Of a DNA stretch of 10,832 nt, positions 7,085 through 10,832 are shown piece after piece. Each line of letters starts with the position of its first letter. Position 1 is the first letter of the stretch. The stretch comes from an uncultured Opitutales bacterium (GTDB taxonomy: Bacteria > Verrucomicrobiota > Verrucomicrobiia > Opitutales > Intestinicryptomonadaceae). The notes beneath the pieces were generated by a model. That model was not told the DNA's origin and made no database searches. It was given only the letters and a program-made list of their open reading frames with translations. The position numbers were made by a program, and so were the translations under genes. The stretch spans positions 1-10,832 of the forward strand of contig URJJ01000057.1 of NCBI GenBank assembly GCA_900548185.1. Direction: 5' to 3'.

Positions 7085-7329
7085 GATTTTTATTCGTCCG
7101 GCCCGAAGAGCGGCGCACCGCCGGGCGCGGCCCCGGCCATTCCTCACACAGTACGGCGCGCGCCGGGGCGAAAAGTCCCAAACGGCCCCGGCGCAGACGG
7201 GAGGGTGCCATGCCGAAGGCGGGCGCGCCTCGCAGGAAAACGGCCGGAGTGCCAGCCGCAGAGGGCAGCATCCACTTTCCGCCCTCCGCCGGAGGCTCCC
7301 CGCAAGCCGGAAATCCGCCGCAAACGGGC
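7085..7329. other. GC-rich intergenic region with strong inverted repeats, no supported gene
   Basis: This stretch between the candidate yajC promoter and the terminator of the pseudouridine synthase has no convincing reading frame. Frames through it give low-complexity Arg/Ala/Gly/Pro products, and the longest one runs on antisense through the neighbouring gene. It contains a perfect 10-bp inverted repeat, GCGCCGGGGC (7160-7169) with GCCCCGGCGC (7185-7194), and a further copy of the pairing arm, GCCCCGGC, at 7130-7137. Confidence 0.55.
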
Positions 7330-7356
7330 AAAAAAAATCCCGCCCCGAAAGGCGGG
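7330..7356 (-). terminator. Intrinsic terminator after the pseudouridine synthase
   Basis: CCCGCC (7339-7344) and GGCGGG (7351-7356) form a 6-bp stem with a 6-nt CCGAAA loop. Eight A residues (7330-7337) give a U tract on the minus strand. It lies about 25 nt past the stop codon at 7381. Confidence 0.8.
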
Positions 7357-7380
7357 CCGGGAGGGCGCGGGCGCCAAAGC

Positions 7381-8172
7381 CTAGCGGTACATCGCGCGTA
7401 TCTTTTTAAGCATGGCCTCGAAGGCCTTCGGCAGGGCGGCCTCGACCGACACCCTCTCCCCGGCGTAAGGGAACTCCAGGCGCGAAAGGTGTATCGCCAC
7501 GTGGCCGTATATCGGAGAGTCGCACTCGCCCTTGAACTGGCCGCGCTTGAGCCGCGAAAGGAAAATCTTGCGCACCCGCACGTAAGTGTCGTCGCCCACG
7601 GGCCTGAGGCCGGCCTCTGCGGCGTGTATCCGTATCTGGTGCCAGCGCAGAAAGGACGTCTTGGCGCTCCAGAGCTGCCAGTCCCCCAAATCCTCGACGA
7701 GGGAAAATGATGTCGAGCACTTCTTCCCGTAGCGGTGCGACACCACCGCGCGCGGCTTCTGGGCGTGCCTCAAAAGCGGCAGGTCCGCGCATTCCGACAC
7801 CTTCCCGTAGGGGCGCTCCGAAAGTATGAGGAACTCGAACGAAAACATGCCCGAACCGAAGGCGTTCCTGAGCTCCGCAGCGGGCCCCTTGTCCGAGGCG
7901 ACAAGCGACGCCCCGGAGAGCTCCGCGTCGTCCGGATAGACCGAAAAGGGGTTTGCCACGCCCAGGCGCGCGAGCTCCGGCTTGCCCTTCTGGGCCCTTA
8001 TCGCGCCTATTATGTTCGGAGGGTTCTCAACCGAGCCGTCGGGTTCGAGAAACACCCCGGCCGGGCGGTTAACGACGATGAATCCGCCGTCGCGGCGGGC
8101 CGGCACGTCGAGGCGCACGGGCCTTTCACCCAAAAGGCCTTCGGGGAACCCAATCTTGTCGGAACAGGCCAT
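7381..8172 (-). CDS. Divergent RluA-family RNA pseudouridine synthase
   Basis: This 263-residue protein resembles RluA-type enzymes that isomerise uridine to pseudouridine in rRNA or tRNA. Family landmarks are FIVVNRPAGVFLEP at 31-44 (the usual NKPAG strand), FEFLIL at 112-117, WHQIRIHAAEAGLRPVGD at 177-194 (the HQIRVH motif) and a closing VAIHLSRLEFPY at 225-236. The catalytic motif, normally HRLDxxTSG, reads VYPDDAELSG at 78-87: an aspartate and the SG are kept but the arginine is missing. Its substrate cannot be told. The ATG at 8172 is preferred; a TTG at 8208 would add 12 Arg-rich residues encoded by the rpsT terminator hairpin. No Shine-Dalgarno sequence precedes the ATG, only the T run of that terminator. 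It lies 48 nt after rpsT on the same strand. Confidence 0.8.
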   Translation of the reverse strand: MACSDKIGFPEGLLGERPVRLDVPARRDGGFIVVNRPAGVFLEPDGSVENPPNIIGAIRAQKGKPELARLGVANPFSVYPDDAELSGASLVASDKGPAAELRNAFGSGMFSFEFLILSERPYGKVSECADLPLLRHAQKPRAVVSHRYGKKCSTSFSLVEDLGDWQLWSAKTSFLRWHQIRIHAAEAGLRPVGDDTYVRVRKIFLSRLKRGQFKGECDSPIYGHVAIHLSRLEFPYAGERVSVEAALPKAFEAMLKKIRAMYR

Positions 8173-8205
8173 AAAAAAACGCCGCCATGCCCGAGCGCGG
8201 CGGCG
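8173..8205 (-). terminator. Intrinsic terminator after rpsT, abutting the next start codon
   Basis: CGCCGCC (8180-8186) and GGCGGCG (8199-8205) form a 7-bp stem with a 12-nt loop. Seven A residues (8173-8179) give a U tract on the minus strand that ends immediately before the ATG of the pseudouridine synthase at 8172. The stem is 15 nt past the rpsT stop. Confidence 0.75.
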
Positions 8206-8220
8206 CAAGCGTTTTTAGCC

Positions 8221-8478
8221 CTACTTTGCAGCGGCGTTGACGGCCTTCGCCACTGCGCTCTTTACGCGGGCGGCCTTGTTGGGATGAACGACGCCCTTCT
8301 TGACGCCCTTGTCCACTGCGGACGCGAGCGCAGCCCCGCACTTCTTTACGGATTCGAGGCCTTCGGCCTTGGCGGCCGCCTTGGACAAAGTCTTGATGCG
8401 GCTGCGGACGGCGCGGTTTTCAGCGGTGCGCTTGGCCGTTTTACGTATATCTTTCTCTGACGATTTCTTGTTTGCCAT
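8221..8478 (-). CDS. rpsT: 30S ribosomal protein S20
   Basis: This 85-residue, lysine/alanine-rich basic protein matches S20, which binds 16S rRNA in the body of the small subunit. The N-terminus MANKKSSEKDIRKT and the following RxxENRAVRSRIKT stretch are typical, as is the C-terminal HPNKAARVKSAVAKAVNAA. Length is normal (E. coli 87). The start is fixed by MANKKS. The sequence just upstream is AT-rich with no strong Shine-Dalgarno element. A perfect TTGACA stands at 8533-8528 on the minus strand, but no good -10 box is found 16-18 nt after it. It diverges from coaB and has its own terminator. Confidence 0.96.
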   Translation of the reverse strand: MANKKSSEKDIRKTAKRTAENRAVRSRIKTLSKAAAKAEGLESVKKCGAALASAVDKGVKKGVVHPNKAARVKSAVAKAVNAAAK

Positions 8479-8568
8479 CTTTTTACAGGTATTAAAAGGT
8501 GAATGATTTTTGGACGGCGGGAGGGTTTGTCAATTCAAATCTTCCCGTTTTTTTGCATAAAAATCTCT

Positions 8569-8597
8569 TTGACTAAGATTTATCCGGGGGGTTTTAA
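8569..8597 (+). promoter_or_regulatory. Candidate promoter for coaB
   Basis: TTGACT (8569-8574), a 17-nt spacer and TTTTAA (8592-8597) lie in the 127-bp gap between the divergent rpsT and coaB. The -10 box is only 8 nt from the coaB ATG, so a transcript from it would be leaderless or nearly so. An alternative -10, TAAGAT at 8574-8579, would give a leader of about 20 nt. Confidence 0.35.
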
Positions 8598-8605
8598 TCG
8601 CCCGG

Positions 8606-9253
8606 ATGAAAAAGGTCAGATGCCTCGTGACGGCGGGCCCAACCCGCGAACACTTCGACCCGGTACGGTTCATTTCAAACCCGTCTAGCGGGAAGATGGG
8701 CGCGGCCCTGGCCCGGGCGTGCCTCGGCCTAGGCTGGGAGGTGTCGCTTGTGATGGGCCCGTGCGGGGCGGAGGCGCCGGAGGGAGCGGAGCTTGTCCGG
8801 GTGACGAGCGCGGAGGACATGCTGCGCGAAACCTCCGCGAGGTTCGGCTCGTGCGACATTCTCATAATGACTGCGGCTGTCTCCGACATGCGCCCCAGGG
8901 AGAAGTCGCCCTCAAAGGTGAAGAAGGAGTCCCTGTCAATGACAGTCGAATTCGAGCCGACGCCCGACATACTGAAAACCCTCTCCGCCCGCAAGACCGG
9001 GCAGGTCCTCGTGGGCTTCGCAGCCGAAACAAACGACGTGCTGGCCTATGCGCGAGGCAAGCTGAAAAGCAAGAACCTCGACGCCATAGCCGCAAACTCC
9101 GTGGCCTCCCCGGCCTCCGGGTTCGCCTCCGACTTCAACGCAATAACCCTGATTTTCAAAGACGGCGAGGAAATCCCCCTGCCGCTCGCCCCCAAACCGG
9201 AGCTGGCGGAAGCCGTGGCAGCAATACTCGCGCGGAAATTTTTCCGGGACTGA
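8606..9253 (+). CDS. coaB: Stand-alone phosphopantothenate--cysteine ligase (CoaB domain)
   Basis: This 215-residue protein corresponds to the C-terminal half of bifunctional CoaBC. CoaB joins cysteine to 4'-phosphopantothenate, activated by a nucleotide triphosphate, in coenzyme A synthesis. Visible motifs are VTAGPTREHFDPVRFISNPSSGKMG (8-32, in DNA/pantothenate metabolism flavoprotein family style), AAVSDMRP at 90-97, the lysine-rich SKVKK at 103-107, GFAAETND at 137-144, and KSKNLDAIAANSV at 154-166. No CoaC (HFCD flavoprotein decarboxylase) domain precedes it: upstream lies only the intergenic region and rpsT on the other strand. A separate coaC must therefore be elsewhere if the pathway is complete. 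The ATG at 8606 gives a start right at the Rossmann strand. No Shine-Dalgarno sequence is evident. Confidence 0.92.
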   Translation: MKKVRCLVTAGPTREHFDPVRFISNPSSGKMGAALARACLGLGWEVSLVMGPCGAEAPEGAELVRVTSAEDMLRETSARFGSCDILIMTAAVSDMRPREKSPSKVKKESLSMTVEFEPTPDILKTLSARKTGQVLVGFAAETNDVLAYARGKLKSKNLDAIAANSVASPASGFASDFNAITLIFKDGEEIPLPLAPKPELAEAVAAILARKFFRD

Positions 9254-9258
9254 CGGCG

Positions 9259-9298
9259 GCCGGGCCGGAAAAACCGGCCGGCGCGGAAAAATTTCCGC
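9259..9298 (+). terminator. Two tandem hairpins after coaB, possible terminator
   Basis: GGCCGG (9263-9268) pairs with CCGGCC (9274-9279) around an A5 loop, and three more outer pairs form if G9262 bulges. Directly after it GCGGAAA (9283-9289) pairs with TTTCCGC (9292-9298). No T tract follows, so termination strength is doubtful. Confidence 0.4.
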
Positions 9299-9308
9299 CC
9301 TTTGCGCT

Positions 9309-9337
9309 TTGACATCCGCCGGAGCGGGGCTTTGAAT
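9309..9337 (+). promoter_or_regulatory. Candidate promoter for the exported phosphatase gene
   Basis: A perfect TTGACA (9309-9314) is followed after 17 nt by TTGAAT (9332-9337, four of six consensus bases). This predicts a leader of about 60 nt before the ATG at 9404. The hairpin GGCGCG (9363-9368)/CGCGCC (9372-9377), followed by C and T4, lies inside that leader. Confidence 0.4.
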
Positions 9338-9403
9338 GGGCAATGTTCCCTTTTTCGGGCACGGCGCGACGCGCGCCCTTTTAACCATGCCGCAGAAGTA
9401 AAA

Positions 9404-10606
9404 ATGAAAGCCGCAATCCTCACGTCCTCCCTTGCATGCCTCTTTCTGGCATCCCTCCCCTCATCCGGCGCCGAAAGCGCAATAAGCTCCCTCTGGCCCC
9501 TCCCCGAAGAGGCCGCAAAATTCGACGCGAATAACGACCGCATTCTAACCGGCGAAGAGCTCTCCGGCCCCGCCGCGCGCTACGACTTAAACGGGGACGG
9601 TTTGGCAACGCCCGCCGAAGTGATACACTACCGCTCCATGCGCAACTTCAAAAAGGAGCACCCCGACTACGCGGAGCCGAAATTCGCGCCGCAGAAAATA
9701 GTCCGCGCTCCCGAGAGGAAGTTTGAAAACGCCATACTCATAAGCATGGACGGCCTGGACAGGCGGGTCCTCATGGAGCTCATCGGCTCGGGCCGCGTCC
9801 CGAACCTGCTGCGCATAGCCGACTCCTCCGGCCCCAACCGCCTGATAATAAATTCCACCATCCCGGACTACCAGACCGAGACAAAGCCGGGCCACGCCGT
9901 CATGCTCACCTCCCTGATACCCGAGCATACGCGGGTCCTGACAAACTCGCGCTTCCAGCCGATTCCCGAGGGGCTCACGATATTCGAGCGGGTGAAGGCC
10001 GCAACCGGCGGGCGCGTCAAGACCGTGTTCGTATCGTCAAAGCGCGAAAACGTCGGGGCGATGACCGCCGGGGAGCTCGGGGGGCGCTCCGAGTGCGGCA
10101 TCCCGATAGAGGGCGGCCCCTACCTGAACGCGAAAAAATCCATAGACGTATTTTCCGCAGAGGACAGGGACGAGGACGCGGCAAAAGACGCCTTTTTGGA
10201 TGCGCTTAAAGAGGTGAAGGGCGGCCCGTTTCTCGCGTTTTTGCATTTCAGAAACCCCGACAGGAGCGGGCACGCCTCGGGTAGGGAGTCCGACGCCTAC
10301 CGCGCCGGCTGCGAACGCGCCGACAGGTGCATCGGCGAGATTCTGGACGCTCTCAAGGCGGAGGGCCTCCTTGAGCGCACCCGCATATTCGCCACCGCCG
10401 ACCACGGCTTCGTGCCCGGCGCACGCGGCCACTACTACGCCCCCTGGATAGCCCTCATTACAAACGACCATTCCATTTTTACAAACGAAACGATACGCTC
10501 CTACGACGTCCCCGCAACCATAATGGCCGGGTTCGGAGTGGACCTTGAATCGCTCAAGCCCGCCGTGTCGGGCAGGGACCTGAAAAACCCGGAAGCCTGC
10601 CAGTGA
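9404..10606 (+). CDS. Exported alkaline-phosphatase-superfamily phosphodiesterase/phosphatase with N-terminal EF-hand pair
   Basis: This 400-residue protein probably hydrolyses phosphoesters outside the cytoplasm; the substrate is unknown. Residues 1-23 look like a Sec signal peptide with a cleavage site after SGA. Two calcium-binding EF-hand loops follow, Asp41-x-Asn43-x-Asp45 ending at Glu52, and Asp61-x-Asn63-x-Asp65 ending at Glu72. The catalytic domain from about 108 carries the two-metal set of nucleotide pyrophosphatase/phosphodiesterase-like enzymes: Asp116 (ISMDGL), probable nucleophile Thr160 (TKPGHAVMLTS), Asp286 and His290 (NPDRSGHASG), Asp333 and His334 (TADHGF), and His343. The complete set suggests an active enzyme. 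The ATG at 9404 is chosen because it starts the signal peptide; an in-frame codon at 9302 would bury it behind 34 residues and lies upstream of the candidate promoter. Confidence 0.85.
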   Translation: MKAAILTSSLACLFLASLPSSGAESAISSLWPLPEEAAKFDANNDRILTGEELSGPAARYDLNGDGLATPAEVIHYRSMRNFKKEHPDYAEPKFAPQKIVRAPERKFENAILISMDGLDRRVLMELIGSGRVPNLLRIADSSGPNRLIINSTIPDYQTETKPGHAVMLTSLIPEHTRVLTNSRFQPIPEGLTIFERVKAATGGRVKTVFVSSKRENVGAMTAGELGGRSECGIPIEGGPYLNAKKSIDVFSAEDRDEDAAKDAFLDALKEVKGGPFLAFLHFRNPDRSGHASGRESDAYRAGCERADRCIGEILDALKAEGLLERTRIFATADHGFVPGARGHYYAPWIALITNDHSIFTNETIRSYDVPATIMAGFGVDLESLKPAVSGRDLKNPEACQ

Positions 10607-10662
10607 CGCCAGTCCCCTCGCCCGGGGTCCGAATGCCGAACAAGATAAGCGCTGAAAAGACG

Positions 10663-10679
10663 CGCCCTGCCGGCAGGCG
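10663..10679. repeat. Palindrome between the phosphatase and the right-edge reading frame
   Basis: CCTGCCGGCAGG (10666-10677) is a perfect 12-bp palindrome. With C10667 bulged it extends to CGCC/GGCG (10663-10666 with 10676-10679). It lacks a T tract, so it is not a standard terminator, and it lies 10 nt before an ATG. Confidence 0.4.
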
Positions 10680-10688
10680 AGGCCCCGT

Positions 10689-10832
10689 ATGAAAATTCCG
10701 CAGACAATATCCGCATCACCCCTTCTCGCGCTCCCTGCGGGAGCCTGCGCGCGGCAATGCCGCTCCGGAAGCGCCGCAGAATATACCGAAGAATCCCATT
10801 CCAGAATCCGCAAGCCCCCGGCTTATCCATAT
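10689..10832 (+). CDS. Possible start of an exported protein, cut off by the window end
   Basis: From the ATG at 10689 the frame stays open for 48 codons to the edge. The N-terminus begins MKIPQT, has a short hydrophobic stretch around residues 8-18 (SPLLALPAGAC) and a cysteine at 20 in an AGAC context that loosely resembles a lipobox, then turns polar. GAGG lies 6 nt upstream of the ATG. It follows the phosphatase by 82 nt on the same strand. The hydrophobic core is short and too little is visible to name a family; it could be chance. Confidence 0.35.
   Translation, partial: MKIPQTISASPLLALPAGACARQCRSGSAAEYTEESHSRIRKPPAYPY

Noticed and set aside
7075..7710. Plus-strand 211-codon frame across the GC-rich gap
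   Set aside because: Its first half is low-complexity and its second half is antisense to the pseudouridine synthase. It also spans that gene's terminator.
9302..9403. Upstream start for the phosphatase
   Set aside because: It would put 34 Arg-rich residues in front of a clear signal peptide and begin upstream of the best promoter candidate.
10037..10813. Minus-strand 258-codon frame at the right end
   Set aside because: It is antisense to the conserved catalytic motifs of the phosphatase gene, and its product shows no domain.

Overview
The window is about 10.8 kb of GC-rich bacterial chromosome carrying mostly housekeeping genes. The Sec, Icd, S20, CoaB and Xer proteins are all clearly bacterial. 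Three traits fit Verrucomicrobiota, perhaps an Opitutae-like lineage: SecD and SecF fused in one protein, weak or absent Shine-Dalgarno sequences, and an exported EF-hand/phosphatase protein. This placement is inference from gene content, not a phylogenetic result. No phage, CRISPR array, insertion sequence, tRNA or rRNA gene was seen.

Layout. Positions 1-340 hold two and a half copies of a roughly 157-bp tandem repeat, two of them with an intrinsic-terminator hairpin. Positions 340-890 have no convincing gene but several short inverted repeats. On the minus strand follow a type IV prepilin peptidase (1799-2680) and a XerC/D-type tyrosine recombinase (891-1802), overlapping by 4 nt and so probably translationally coupled. 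Next, transcribed leftward from about 7050, is a tight cluster yajC - secDF - icd with 19 and 22 nt gaps, ended by an intrinsic terminator at 2761-2784. A 367-bp GC-rich gap separates it from rpsT (8221-8478) and a divergent RluA-like pseudouridine synthase (7381-8172), also on the minus strand, each with its own terminator. On the plus strand, diverging from rpsT across 127 bp, lie a stand-alone coaB (8606-9253), an exported alkaline-phosphatase-superfamily protein with two N-terminal EF-hand loops (9404-10606), and the possible start of another exported protein that runs off the right edge.

How the genes fit together. YajC and SecDF are accessory parts of the Sec translocase. PilD processes prepilins that are inserted through Sec. 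The exported phosphatase would be a Sec client. Icd (TCA cycle, NADPH) and CoaB (coenzyme A synthesis) are core metabolism, and S20 and the pseudouridine synthase belong to ribosome or RNA maturation. I found no clearly new multi-gene system. The least explained parts are the terminator-bearing tandem repeats at the left edge, the dyad-rich gap downstream of xerC, the pseudouridine synthase with a rewritten active-site motif, and the rpsT terminator that runs directly into the next start codon.
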